Of a stretch of 64,000 nt of DNA, positions 25,004 to 33,862 are shown in pieces (the first letter of the stretch is position 1; every line of letters begins with the position of its first letter). Where the stretch lies: NCBI RefSeq assembly GCF_014649015.1, contig NZ_BMSF01000009.1, positions 310,001 through 374,000 on the forward strand, written 5' to 3'. The DNA is from Streptomyces narbonensis. GTDB taxonomy: Bacteria; Actinomycetota; Actinomycetes; Streptomycetales; Streptomycetaceae. The notes under the pieces were generated by a model. The model did not search any database. It had not been told where the DNA came from and worked only from the letters and a program-made list of their open reading frames with translations. Made by a program: the position numbers and the translations under genes.

Positions 25004-27517
25004 GTGACCCTTATCGATCGCCTTCCGCCGACCGCCGACCCCGACGCCCTCTTCGAGGCCTTCTCCTCATGGGCCGAGGACCGGGGCATCACGCTCTACC
25101 CGGCCCAGGAGGAGGCGCTGATCGAGGTGGTGTCCGGGGCGAACGTGATCCTGTCCACCCCGACCGGCTCGGGCAAGTCGCTGGTCGCGGCGGGCGCGCA
25201 CTTCACGGCCCTGGCGAACGACCAGGTCACCTTCTACACGGCGCCGATCAAGGCGCTGGTGTCGGAGAAGTTCTTCGACCTGTGCAAGATCTTCGGCACG
25301 GAGAACGTCGGCATGCTCACCGGCGACGCGTCCGTGAACGCGGACGCGCCGGTCATCTGCTGCACCGCCGAGGTCCTCGCCTCGATCGCGCTGCGGGACG
25401 GCAAGTACGCCGACATCGGCCAGGTCGTCATGGACGAGTTCCACTTCTACGCCGAGGCGGACCGCGGCTGGGCCTGGCAGATCCCGATCCTCGAACTGCC
25501 GCAGGCACAGTTCGTCCTGATGTCGGCGACGCTCGGCGACGTGTCGATGTTCGAGAAGGACCTGACGCGGCGGACCGGGCGGCCGACCTCCGTGGTCCGC
25601 TCGGCGACGCGGCCGGTACCGCTGTCGTACGAGTACGAGCTGACGCCGATCACGGACACCCTGACGGAGCTCCTGGAGACGAAGCAGGCCCCGGTCTACA
25701 TCGTCCACTTCACGCAGGCGCAGGCCGTCGAGCGGGCGCAGTCGCTCATGAGCATCAACATGTGCACGCGCGAGGAGAAGGACAGGATCGCCGAGCTGAT
25801 CGGCAACTTCCGCTTCACCACCAAGTTCGGGCAGAACCTCTCGCGGTACGTGCGCCACGGCATCGGCGTGCACCACGCGGGCATGCTGCCCAAGTACCGG
25901 CGGCTCGTCGAGAAGCTGGCCCAGGCCGGTCTGCTGAAGGTGATCTGCGGGACGGACACACTGGGCGTCGGCGTCAACGTGCCCATCCGTACGGTGCTGT
26001 TCACGGCGCTGACGAAGTACGACGGCAGCCGGGTGCGCACCCTGCGGGCCCGCGAGTTCCACCAGATCGCGGGCCGGGCCGGGCGGGCCGGCTTCGACAC
26101 CGCGGGTTACGTGGTCGCGCAGGCGCCCGAGCACGTCATCGAGAACGAGAAGGCGCTCGCGAAGGCCGGCGACGACCCGAAGAAGCGTCGCAAAGTGGTC
26201 CGCAAGAAGGCTCCGGAGGGTTTCGTCGCCTGGAGCGACACCACCTTCGAGAAGCTGATCGGCTCCGAGCCGGAGCCGCTGACCTCGCGCTTCAAGGTCA
26301 CCAACATCATGCTGCTCTCGGTGATCGCCCGGCCGGGCAACGCCTTCGACGCGATGCGCAAGCTCCTGGAGGACAACCACGAGCCGCGCAAGGCGCAGCT
26401 GCGGCACATCCGCCGGGCCATCGCGATCTACCGCTCGCTGCTCGACGGCGGAGTGGTGGAACAGCTGGACACACCGGACGCCGAGGGCCGCACGATCCGG
26501 CTGACGGTCGACCTCCAGCAGGACTTCGCGCTGAACCAGCCGCTGTCGACGTTCGCGCTCGCCGCCTTCGACCTGCTGGACCCGGAGTCCCCTTCGTACG
26601 CCCTCGACATGGTGTCGGTGGTCGAGTCGACGCTCGACGACCCGCGCCAGATCCTCGCGGCGATGCAGAACAAGGCGCGTGGCGAGGCCGTCGGGCAGAT
26701 GAAGCGCGACGGCGTCGAGTACGAGGAGCGGATGGAGCGGCTCCAGGAGATCTCGTACCCGAAGCCGCTGGAGGAGCTGCTCTGGCACGCGTACGACGTC
26801 TACCGGAAGTCCCACCCGTGGGTCGGTGACCACCCGGTCTCGCCGAAGTCGGTCATCCGTGACATGTACGAACGGGCCATGACCTTCACGGAGTTCACGT
26901 CCTGGTACGAGCTGGCGCGGACCGAGGGCATCGTGCTGCGCTACCTCGCGAGCGCGTACAAGGCGCTCGACCACACCATCCCGGACGACTTGAAGACCGA
27001 GGACCTGGAGGACCTGATCGCCTGGCTGGGCGAGATGGTGCGGCAGGTGGACTCGTCCCTGCTCGACGAGTGGGAGCAGCTGGCGAACCCGGAGGTCCAG
27101 ACGGCCGAGGAGGCCCAGGAGAAGGCCGACCAGGTCAAGCCGGTCACGGCGAACGCGCGTGCCTTCCGGGTCCTCGTGCGCAACGCGATGTTCCGCCGGG
27201 TGGAGCTGGCGGCGCTGGACAACGTGGACGCGCTGGGCGAGCTGGACGCGGAGGCCGGCTGGGACGCGGACGCGTGGGGCGAGGCGATGGACGCGTACTG
27301 GGACGAGTACGACGACCTCGGTACGGGCCCGGACGCGCGCGGCCCGAAGCTGCTCGCCATCGAGGAGGACGCGGCCCACGGTCTGTGGCGCGTCCGGCAG
27401 ACCTTCGCCGACCCGAACGGCGACCATGACTGGGGCGTCAGCGCGGAGGTGGATCTCGCGGCCTCCGACGAGGAGGGCCGTGCGGTCGTGCGCGTGACGT
27501 CCGTCGGACAGCTCTAA
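25004..27517 (+). CDS. Ski2-like DEAD/DEAH-box RNA helicase
   Basis: Cytoplasmic helicase of 837 residues. Motif I is STPTGSGKS (about 45-53), motif II is MDEFHFY, motif III MSAT, and motif VI QIAGRAGRAGFD. The DExH form with an IAGRAGR motif places it in superfamily 2 near Ski2/Mtr4. The C-terminal half (about 430-837) is helical and matches the DUF3516 extension found in actinobacterial copies. Likely role: RNA unwinding in decay or processing. It begins at a GTG and is followed 12 bases later by the thioesterase. Confidence 0.9.
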   Translation: MTLIDRLPPTADPDALFEAFSSWAEDRGITLYPAQEEALIEVVSGANVILSTPTGSGKSLVAAGAHFTALANDQVTFYTAPIKALVSEKFFDLCKIFGTENVGMLTGDASVNADAPVICCTAEVLASIALRDGKYADIGQVVMDEFHFYAEADRGWAWQIPILELPQAQFVLMSATLGDVSMFEKDLTRRTGRPTSVVRSATRPVPLSYEYELTPITDTLTELLETKQAPVYIVHFTQAQAVERAQSLMSINMCTREEKDRIAELIGNFRFTTKFGQNLSRYVRHGIGVHHAGMLPKYRRLVEKLAQAGLLKVICGTDTLGVGVNVPIRTVLFTALTKYDGSRVRTLRAREFHQIAGRAGRAGFDTAGYVVAQAPEHVIENEKALAKAGDDPKKRRKVVRKKAPEGFVAWSDTTFEKLIGSEPEPLTSRFKVTNIMLLSVIARPGNAFDAMRKLLEDNHEPRKAQLRHIRRAIAIYRSLLDGGVVEQLDTPDAEGRTIRLTVDLQQDFALNQPLSTFALAAFDLLDPESPSYALDMVSVVESTLDDPRQILAAMQNKARGEAVGQMKRDGVEYEERMERLQEISYPKPLEELLWHAYDVYRKSHPWVGDHPVSPKSVIRDMYERAMTFTEFTSWYELARTEGIVLRYLASAYKALDHTIPDDLKTEDLEDLIAWLGEMVRQVDSSLLDEWEQLANPEVQTAEEAQEKADQVKPVTANARAFRVLVRNAMFRRVELAALDNVDALGELDAEAGWDADAWGEAMDAYWDEYDDLGTGPDARGPKLLAIEEDAAHGLWRVRQTFADPNGDHDWGVSAEVDLAASDEEGRAVVRVTSVGQL

Positions 27518-27529
27518 GGAGAAGTGACG

Positions 27530-28393
27530 GTGACCAGTCCCGCCGAGAGGCTCGTCGATCTGCTCGACCTGGAGCGGATCGAGGTCGACATCTTCCGTGG
27601 GCGCAGCCCGCAGGAGTCGCTGCAACGGGTCTTCGGCGGGCAGGTCGCCGGGCAGGCCCTCGTCGCGGCCGGCCGCACCACCGAGGGCGACCGGCCGGTG
27701 CACTCGCTGCACGCCTACTTCCTGCGGCCGGGCCGGCCCGGGGTGCCGATCGTGTACCAGGTGGAGCGGGTGCGGGACGGCCGGTCGTTCACGACCCGCC
27801 GGGTCACGGCGATCCAGGAGGGGCGGACGATCTTCAATCTGACGGCCTCCTTCCACAAACCGGAGGAGGCGGGCTTCGAGCACCAGCTGCCGCCGCGGCA
27901 CCTGACCGACCCGGAGAGCCTGCCGAACCTCGCGGACGAGATCCGCGAGCACCTGGGCGCGCTCCCGGAGGCGCTGGAGCGGATGGCCCGCCGCCAGCCC
28001 TTCGACATCCGCTACGTGGACCGGCTGCGCTGGACCCAGGACGAGGTCAAGGGCGCGGACCCGCGCTCGGCGGTGTGGATGCGGGCCGTGGGGCCGCTGG
28101 GCGACGACCCGCTGGTCCACACCTGCGCCCTGACGTACGCCTCGGACATGACGCTCCTGGACGCCGTCCGGATCCCCGTGGAGCCGCTGTGGGGTCCGCG
28201 CGGGTTCGACATGGCGTCCCTGGACCACGCGATGTGGTTCCACCGGCCGTTCCGCGCCGACGAGTGGTTCCTGTACGACCAGGAGTCCCCGATCGCGACG
28301 GGCGGCCGGGGGCTCGCGCGCGGCCGCATCTACGACCTGGAGGGGCGCCTCCTCGTGTCGGTGGTCCAGGAGGGCCTGTTCCGCAAACTGTGA
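27530..28393 (+). CDS. tesB: Acyl-CoA thioesterase II
   Basis: Double hot-dog thioesterase of 287 residues hydrolysing acyl-CoA to free acid and CoA. N-terminal FGGQVAGQALVAAGRTT, SLHAYFLRPG and the C-terminal SLDHAMWFHRPFRADEWFLYDQESP are characteristic, including the Asp, Gln and Ser/Thr active-site positions of TesB. The GTG at 27530 was preferred to one at 27524: AGGAG lies 8 bases before the former but only 2 before the latter. It probably shares a transcript with the helicase. Confidence 0.92.
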   Translation: MTSPAERLVDLLDLERIEVDIFRGRSPQESLQRVFGGQVAGQALVAAGRTTEGDRPVHSLHAYFLRPGRPGVPIVYQVERVRDGRSFTTRRVTAIQEGRTIFNLTASFHKPEEAGFEHQLPPRHLTDPESLPNLADEIREHLGALPEALERMARRQPFDIRYVDRLRWTQDEVKGADPRSAVWMRAVGPLGDDPLVHTCALTYASDMTLLDAVRIPVEPLWGPRGFDMASLDHAMWFHRPFRADEWFLYDQESPIATGGRGLARGRIYDLEGRLLVSVVQEGLFRKL

Positions 28394-28409
28394 GGGGCGC
28401 CCCGGGCGG

Positions 28410-29480
28410 TCACTCGTACTCCGTGCCGCCCTTGCGGGTCAGGTAGGCCGGGCTGACCGCCTTGGCGATGGCCCGGCCGCCGACGACCGGGCTGTAGCGC
28501 TCGGTGGCCGGGCGGATGACGACGCCCTCCCGCAGGTGCGCGTCCCGACCGGAGACGGTCTCCCGGCCGCTGGCGTGCGCGAGGACCGTGTCCAGGTCGT
28601 ACGGGCCGGTGTAGAGGCTCGGGACGAGCGGCACCTCGCCGGGTGCGAGGACCTCGGCGGGGTTCAGCCAGCGGACCTCGCCGTCGATCTCGGCCGATAC
28701 GTCGAAGAGGGCGTATCCGACGGTCTGGGAGCGGCCGTCGGCGCCGTACGTGAGGTCCTGCACCCCGGCTCCGTAGACCTCGCCGAAGAAGCCGATCCGG
28801 CGGGCGCCGAGGCGTCCGGCGAGCCGCTCCGCGACGGCGGGCAGTCCGTGCGCGTGGACGGCGCGCCAGTACAGGTTGCGCGGGTCCTCCTGGAGGGCGA
28901 GTCCCTTCGCCCCGTACCCCTTGGAGGAGACCTGGACGCGCCCGTCCTCGGCGTGCCAGGTCAGCAGGCAGGCCGTGCCGTGGAGCTTCTCCGTCAGGAC
29001 GACGGGCTCGCCGGGCTCGAAGATGTCGGGGTAGCGCTGGAGGTTCTCGATGTCGACCCAGGGCAGCAGGTCGGGGGCATGCTCCACGTCGCCGTTCATG
29101 GTGGTCGGGATCGGTGGGACCCATTTGGTGATGCCGAGGGTCTCCGCGAAGTCCGTGCGCTCGGCCGCGGCGCGCTCCAGGTCGGTGCCGGCGAGCGCGC
29201 CGGGGCGGCAGACGATGCCCTGCGACAGCTCTCCGCGCAGTCGTACGGCCCTGACCCGGTCGGAGTCCTTCCCTGCCAGGCGGCCGGTCAGCCCGAGCTC
29301 GTCGACGAGGGCGGCGGGCAGGACGGCCTGCTCCGGTATGTAGAGGGCCGCGTCGCCGGTGCGGTAGGCGCCCTTGGCGACGACTGCGCGGTAGAGGCCG
29401 ACCTGGGCGAGTTCCAGGGCGTCGGCGTTGGGGTGGGGGTGGACGGTCAGGACTTCGGCGGTGACGCGCAGGGTCGACAT
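28410..29480 (-). CDS. ATP-dependent RNA ligase, Deinococcus DraRnl type
   Basis: RNA ligase of 356 residues that joins 3'-OH and 5'-phosphate RNA ends, sealing nicks in duplex RNA. An N-terminal OB-fold (about 1-100, STLRVTAEVLTVHPHPNADALE) precedes the adenylyltransferase domain. The nucleotidyl-accepting Lys is K165 in LTEKLHGTA, the same number I recall for the Deinococcus enzyme. GFFGEVYGAGVQDLTYG and GVVIRP are the later nucleotidyltransferase motifs. It stands alone, convergent with tesB. No RNA-damaging partner gene such as an anticodon nuclease is adjacent. Function in tRNA or rRNA repair is inferred from the family. Confidence 0.88.
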   Translation of the reverse strand: MSTLRVTAEVLTVHPHPNADALELAQVGLYRAVVAKGAYRTGDAALYIPEQAVLPAALVDELGLTGRLAGKDSDRVRAVRLRGELSQGIVCRPGALAGTDLERAAAERTDFAETLGITKWVPPIPTTMNGDVEHAPDLLPWVDIENLQRYPDIFEPGEPVVLTEKLHGTACLLTWHAEDGRVQVSSKGYGAKGLALQEDPRNLYWRAVHAHGLPAVAERLAGRLGARRIGFFGEVYGAGVQDLTYGADGRSQTVGYALFDVSAEIDGEVRWLNPAEVLAPGEVPLVPSLYTGPYDLDTVLAHASGRETVSGRDAHLREGVVIRPATERYSPVVGGRAIAKAVSPAYLTRKGGTEYE

Positions 29481-29603
29481 GTCAGGACTCCGGTGGCTCG
29501 GGTTTCGATCTCATCGGTGATCACTGTGCCGACGCGAATTTGCCTGGGCCATCGTTTTGTCGCCTGGTACCGTCACCGGGTTCCCGTGGCCGCAGGCCCT
29601 GGG

Positions 29604-29828
29604 CTACGGTCCGTCGTCGATGCCCGGGAGGGTGTCCTGGACGACCTCGTGGCGGCGGGAGCGGATGTCGGGGCCCGGCGGATGGAGTTTGGCGTCGCAG
29701 GTCGGGCCGAGGCCGGTGCGGCGGGAGTCCGCGCCGGTGAGGGGCCGGCCGCAGAGCCGACAGCACACGCGGCGGGGCTCTTCCTCCGTCGTGGAATCGA
29801 TCGCGATCGCCAGTCGTTCTTCACCCAT
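29604..29828 (-). CDS. DUF6011-type small zinc-ribbon protein
   Basis: Small protein of 74 residues whose core reads RVCCRLCGRPLTGADSRRTG followed by LGPTC. This is the compact Cys-rich module annotated as DUF6011, with CxxC plus a distal Cys able to bind zinc. The frame is open well upstream, but the only family-like part is this domain. The ATG at 29828 was chosen over one at 29846. The gene is divergent from the glutathione peroxidase, with starts only 36 bases apart. Function unknown; DNA, RNA or protein binding is possible. Confidence 0.65.
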   Translation of the reverse strand: MGEERLAIAIDSTTEEEPRRVCCRLCGRPLTGADSRRTGLGPTCDAKLHPPGPDIRSRRHEVVQDTLPGIDDGP

Positions 29829-29864
29829 GCCGAGATCAAACCCCATTTCGACCAGGAGCGGTCC

Positions 29865-30347
29865 ATGAGCCTGTACGACATCCCCCTGAAGACCCTGACC
29901 GGGGAGGCCGTCTCCCTCGCCGACTACCGGGACCGCGCGGTCCTCGTCGTGAACGTGGCCTCGAAGTGCGGTCTGACCCCGCAGTACGCGGGTCTGGAGC
30001 GGCTGCAGAAGGAGTACGGGGAGCGCGGCTTCACCGTGCTCGGCGTGCCCTGCAACCAGTTCGCGGGCCAGGAGCCGGGCAGTGCGGACGAGATCCAGAC
30101 CTTCTGCTCGGCGACGTACGGGGTGTCCTTCCCGCTCCTGGAGAAGACGGACGTCAACGGCGAGGGCCGGCACCCGCTGTACACGGAGCTGACCAAGGTC
30201 GCGGACGCCGAGGGCGAGGCCGGCGACGTGCAGTGGAACTTCGAGAAGTTCCTCGTCGGCAAGGACGGCGGGGTCACCCGCTTCCGTCCGCGCACCGAGC
30301 CGGAGGCCGCGGAGGTCGTCTCGGCGATCGAGGCGCAGCTCGCCTGA
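29865..30347 (+). CDS. Glutathione peroxidase-family thiol peroxidase
   Basis: Protein of 160 residues. The peroxidatic site is Cys rather than selenocysteine (VNVASKCGLTPQY), with the usual GVPCNQFAGQEP and the Trp/Asn of WNFEKFLV completing the tetrad. Since actinomycetes lack glutathione, it probably reduces hydroperoxides using thioredoxin (or mycothiol systems). The start MSLYDIPLKTL has AGGAG upstream. It is divergent from the DUF6011 gene. Confidence 0.93.
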   Translation: MSLYDIPLKTLTGEAVSLADYRDRAVLVVNVASKCGLTPQYAGLERLQKEYGERGFTVLGVPCNQFAGQEPGSADEIQTFCSATYGVSFPLLEKTDVNGEGRHPLYTELTKVADAEGEAGDVQWNFEKFLVGKDGGVTRFRPRTEPEAAEVVSAIEAQLA

Positions 30348-30395
30348 GGCACAGCTCGTCCGAGGCGCCGCTCGTCCGAGGCGGGCCGCCGTGGC
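30331..30395. repeat. Three 16-bp repeats at the peroxidase stop
   Basis: Three consecutive copies of a unit like AGCTCGTCCGAGGCGC start inside the last codons of the peroxidase gene and continue past its stop. The first copy differs by two or three bases. This looks like a small local duplication. Confidence 0.5.
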
Positions 30396-30428
30396 CCCCG
30401 GTGCCGTCGAGAGACGGTGGCCGGGGGC
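30394..30428. terminator. Hairpin terminator
   Basis: Arms GCCCCCGGTGCCGTC and GACGGTGGCCGGGGGC pair with one small bulge around GAGA, between the convergent peroxidase and P450 genes. Confidence 0.65.
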
Positions 30429-30447
30429 TCTCCCGTTCCCGGGCCGG

Positions 30448-31821
30448 TCAGGTGGTGCGGGGGCGGAGCCGGCAGCGGGCCGGGCCCGCCGCCTGGAGGG
30501 TGATGGCGGGGACGACCGGGACCTCGGTGTCGACGGCCTCGAACTCGTACTTCTGGAGGAGCATCGCCAGGGCGATCACCGACTCCAGCATCGAGAAGTG
30601 CTGGCCGATGCAGGCGCGCGGGCCGCCGCCGAAGGGGAACCAGGCGTACCGGGGGCGGGCGGCCTCCGCCTCGGGCGTGAAGCGGTCGGGGTCGAAGCGC
30701 TCCGGGTCCTCCCAGTAGGCGGGGTGGCGGTGGGTGACCCAGGAGGCCACGATGACGTCCGCGCCGGCCGGGACGGTGACGCCGTCGATCTCGGTGGCGG
30801 CCACGGCGCGGCGGCCGATGGCGGGCGCGGCCGGGAAGAGCCGCATGGCCTCCTTGAGGACCTGCGTGACGTACGGCAGGGAGTCCAGGTCGGCGGCGCC
30901 GGGGGTACGGCCCGCGAGCACCCGGTCGACCTCCTCGTGGGCCCTCTTCTGGAACTCCGGGTGCAGGCCGAGCAGGTGGAGGGCGAAGCCGAGGGAGGTC
31001 GCGGTCGTCTCGTGGCCGGCGACGAGGAAGACGAGGACCTGCTCGCGCAGCTCGGTGGCGCTGAAGCTGCCGTCCTCGGCGCTCTCGGCCTCGGCGAGGA
31101 GCGTGAGGAGGTCCTGCCCGTCGCCGGGGGCTTGGCCGGACTCCCGGCGGTCGGCGATGATCCGGTCGCAGACCTCGTACAGCGCCTGGTGGACGGCGGC
31201 GGCCCGGCGGTTGCCGGGGGTGGGCCAGTCGCGTGGGGTCTTGAGCGGCGAGTAGCCGCGGCGCGAGACGTAGGCACCGACCTCGGGGAAGCAGCGCTCG
31301 ACGACCTCGACGGCCGTGTCGACGTCGGTGCCGAAGAGGACGCGGGCGACGGCGCGGAGCGCCAGCCGGGTCATCCCCTCCAGGACGTCGACGGTGAAGG
31401 GCCCGTCCTCCTGCCACTCCTCGGTGAGGGCGGTGACCTCGGCGGCGATGGCCGCGGCGTAGCCGTCGACGCGGCGCTTGGTGAAGAGGGGCTGGACGAG
31501 CCGGCGCTGGCGCAGGTAGTCCTCGTCCTGGCTGGTGAGCAGGCCGTTGCCGAAGGACTCCCGGATCTCCTGGTAGAAGGCGTTGTCCTTGCGGAAGTTG
31601 GCCGACTGGCCGGCGAGGACCTGCTGGACGCCCTCGGCGGAGAAGACGCAGTAGACGGTGGCGCGCAGCCCGGGCGGCCCTGCGGTGATCCGGACGACGT
31701 CGCCCTGTTCGCGCTGCGCGCGCAGGAAGGTGCCCAGCGAGTCGCTCTTGAGGTCGAGCAGGGAGCCGAGCAGCGGATTTCCCGCGAGTGCGGGCGCTTC
31801 GGCCCGTGTGGTGGTGGCCAT
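30448..31821 (-). CDS. Cytochrome P450
   Basis: Soluble P450 of 457 residues, longer than most bacterial forms and resembling the CYP102/CYP4-like lineage. The I-helix has AGHETTA (oxygen activation), the K-helix has EAMR (ExxR) and the heme loop is FGGGPRACIG, whose Cys ligates heme. Redox partners are not adjacent. The substrate may be a fatty acid or terpenoid by lineage, but this is only a guess. It is divergent from a VOC-family gene 144 bases away. Confidence 0.93.
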   Translation of the reverse strand: MATTTRAEAPALAGNPLLGSLLDLKSDSLGTFLRAQREQGDVVRITAGPPGLRATVYCVFSAEGVQQVLAGQSANFRKDNAFYQEIRESFGNGLLTSQDEDYLRQRRLVQPLFTKRRVDGYAAAIAAEVTALTEEWQEDGPFTVDVLEGMTRLALRAVARVLFGTDVDTAVEVVERCFPEVGAYVSRRGYSPLKTPRDWPTPGNRRAAAVHQALYEVCDRIIADRRESGQAPGDGQDLLTLLAEAESAEDGSFSATELREQVLVFLVAGHETTATSLGFALHLLGLHPEFQKRAHEEVDRVLAGRTPGAADLDSLPYVTQVLKEAMRLFPAAPAIGRRAVAATEIDGVTVPAGADVIVASWVTHRHPAYWEDPERFDPDRFTPEAEAARPRYAWFPFGGGPRACIGQHFSMLESVIALAMLLQKYEFEAVDTEVPVVPAITLQAAGPARCRLRPRTT

Positions 31822-31965
31822 GATCGGTTCCCCCTCGATTCGTCACCGGCGGGGCGATTCTCCCCCAGTCGGTGACCCACGAGAAGACCGGTCTGAACAC
31901 CCGTCCGAATAGGGCTGGTTGGACCGGCCCGGGCGGCTGTCGGTGGCGTCTGCGAGGCTCGTGCC

Positions 31966-32433
31966 ATGGACCGCCCCGAGCTCACCCTGCAACTGACGAT
32001 CGACTGCGCGGACCCCCAGCGGCTCGTGCCCTTCTGGCTGGACGCCCTGCGGTACGTCCCCGACCCGCCGCCCGCCGGACACGCCTCCTGGCGGGAGTAC
32101 TGGCGGGCGATCGGCGTGCCCGAGGACGAGCTGGGCGAGGACGCGGGCGAGCTGCCCGAGTCCATCGTGGACCCGGAGGGCGTGGGCCCCCGCATCTGGT
32201 TCCAGCGGGTCCCGGAGCCCAAGACCGTCAAGAACCGCGTCCATCTCGACCTCAAGGTCGGCGGCGGCCGTGAGGTCCCGCTCGCGGTGCGCCGGAAGCG
32301 GGTGGACGGCGAGGTGGCCCGCCTGACGGCGCTGGGCGCCACGATCCTGTACGCGATGGACGAGCCGAACGGCATGGACTACTACGCGGTGGTGCTCCAG
32401 GACCCGGAGGGAAACGAGTTCTGTCTCGTGTGA
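31966..32433 (+). CDS. VOC/glyoxalase-superfamily protein
   Basis: Protein of 155 residues with two beta-alpha-beta-beta-beta modules. The first covers LQLTIDCADPQRLVPFWLDAL, and NRVHLDLKV and QDPEGNEFCLV carry the His and Glu positions typical of metal-binding VOC proteins. Activity unknown; relatives include glyoxalases and antibiotic-resistance binders. A second, shorter member of the same subfamily lies at 57439-57783 and shares the VKNRVHLDL core. Confidence 0.88.
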   Translation: MDRPELTLQLTIDCADPQRLVPFWLDALRYVPDPPPAGHASWREYWRAIGVPEDELGEDAGELPESIVDPEGVGPRIWFQRVPEPKTVKNRVHLDLKVGGGREVPLAVRRKRVDGEVARLTALGATILYAMDEPNGMDYYAVVLQDPEGNEFCLV

Positions 32434-32480
32434 GACGTCCGGGGGGCGGGGTGTCCAGTGCCCCCCGCCCCCGGCGCCGA

Positions 32481-33698
32481 CTACTTCGCGAGCGCGCGGC
32501 TGATGACCATCCGCTGGATCTCGCTGGTGCCCTCGAAGATGGTGTAGATGGCCGCGTCGCGGTGCATCCGCTCCACGGGGTACTCGCGGGTGTAGCCGTT
32601 GCCGCCCAGGATCTGGATGGCCTGGCCGGTGACCTGCTTGGCGACCTCGCTCGCGTACAGCTTGGACATGGAGCCCTCGGCCGAGGTGAAGGGCTTGCCG
32701 GCGGTCGCCATCCAGGAGGCGCGCCAGACGAGGAGCCGGGCCGCGTCGATCTGGGTGCGCATGTCGGCGAGCTGGAAGGCGACGCCCTGGTTCTCGATGA
32801 TCGGGCGGCCGAACTGCACGCGGGTCTTCGCGTAGTCGAGGGCGACCTCGTACGCGGCGCGGGCGGTGCCGACGGCCATGGCGCCGACCGCCGGGCGGGA
32901 GGCCTCGAAGGTGGCCATGGCCGCGTTCTTCACCCGCTCGCCGCCGCCCGCCTTCGCCTTCTCGCGGGCCCGGGCGAGGCGCTCGTCGAGCTTGTCCTTG
33001 CCGCCGAGGAGGCAGTGGCCGGGGACGCGGACGTCCTCCAGGACGACCTCGGCGGTGTGCGAGGCGCGGATGCCGTGCTTCTGGAACTTCTGGCCCTGCG
33101 AGAGGCCGGGGGTGTTCGGCGGCACGATGAAGGAGGCGTGGCCGCGCGAGCCGAGCTCGGCGTCCACGACGGCGACGACGACGTGGACGTTGGCGATGCC
33201 GCCGTTGGTCGCCCAGGTCTTGGTGCCGTTGAGGACCCACTCGTCCTTGGCCTCGTCGTACACGGCCCGGGTGCGCATGGCGGCGACGTCGGAGCCGGCG
33301 TCGGGCTCGGAGGAGCAGAAGGCGGCGACCTTCACGTCGTTCGCGTCGCCGTACATCTGCGGGACCCAGGTGCCGATCTGCTCCTCGGTGCCGTTGGCGA
33401 GGACGCCGACGGCGGCCAGGCCCGTGCCGACGATGGACAGGGCGATGCCCGCGTCGCCCCAGAAGAGCTCCTCCATGGTCATCGGGACGCCGAGGCCGGT
33501 CGGGTCGAAGAACTGCTGGGCGTAGAAGTCGAGGGAGTAGATTCCGAGCTTGGCGGCTTCCTGGATGATCGGCCAGGGGGTCTCCTCACGCTCGTCCCAC
33601 TCGGCGGCGGCCGGACGCATCACATCGGCGGCGAAACCGTGCAGCCAGTCGCGGACCTGCTTCTGGTCGTCGTTGAGTTCGAGCGTGAACTCGGCCAT
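32481..33698 (-). CDS. Acyl-CoA dehydrogenase
   Basis: FAD-dependent dehydrogenase of 405 residues introducing the alpha-beta double bond in acyl-CoA during beta-oxidation or branched-chain acid breakdown. It shows AAFCSSEPDAGSDVAAM (FAD/substrate loop), TKTWATNGG, and the C-terminal IFEGTSEIQRMVISRALAK with the catalytic-base Glu. It is divergent from a TetR regulator, and the interval holds two GTTAC-based dyads, so regulation by that repressor is likely. Chain-length preference is not readable. Confidence 0.94.
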   Translation of the reverse strand: MAEFTLELNDDQKQVRDWLHGFAADVMRPAAAEWDEREETPWPIIQEAAKLGIYSLDFYAQQFFDPTGLGVPMTMEELFWGDAGIALSIVGTGLAAVGVLANGTEEQIGTWVPQMYGDANDVKVAAFCSSEPDAGSDVAAMRTRAVYDEAKDEWVLNGTKTWATNGGIANVHVVVAVVDAELGSRGHASFIVPPNTPGLSQGQKFQKHGIRASHTAEVVLEDVRVPGHCLLGGKDKLDERLARAREKAKAGGGERVKNAAMATFEASRPAVGAMAVGTARAAYEVALDYAKTRVQFGRPIIENQGVAFQLADMRTQIDAARLLVWRASWMATAGKPFTSAEGSMSKLYASEVAKQVTGQAIQILGGNGYTREYPVERMHRDAAIYTIFEGTSEIQRMVISRALAK

Positions 33699-33717
33699 AG
33701 TTCCCTCCCAGCAGTAC

Positions 33718-33755
33718 GTTACTTGCGGTAACAGCAGTGTGTTACCGGCGGGTAC
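33718..33755. promoter_or_regulatory. Two TetR-type operator dyads
   Basis: A perfect dyad GTTAC-5-GTAAC lies at 33718-33732 and an imperfect copy GTTAC-5-GGTAC at 33741-33755, 23 bases centre to centre. Both are just upstream of the acyl-CoA dehydrogenase start and before the divergent tetR gene. Confidence 0.6.
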
Positions 33756-33862
33756 GGGCTGTCAACCTGCGGCGGAGCACTTCGGGCCGCCCGGCACCGG
33801 GTGCCGGGCGGGTGTTACGTTGCGACAGCCTCACGGAATCGCACGGGCGGGGAGACACGCTT

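Noticed and set aside
25067..28243. 1058-codon minus-strand frame opposite helicase and thioesterase
   Set aside because: Low-complexity Leu/Arg/Val/Asp composition spanning two real genes and their gap; a shadow.
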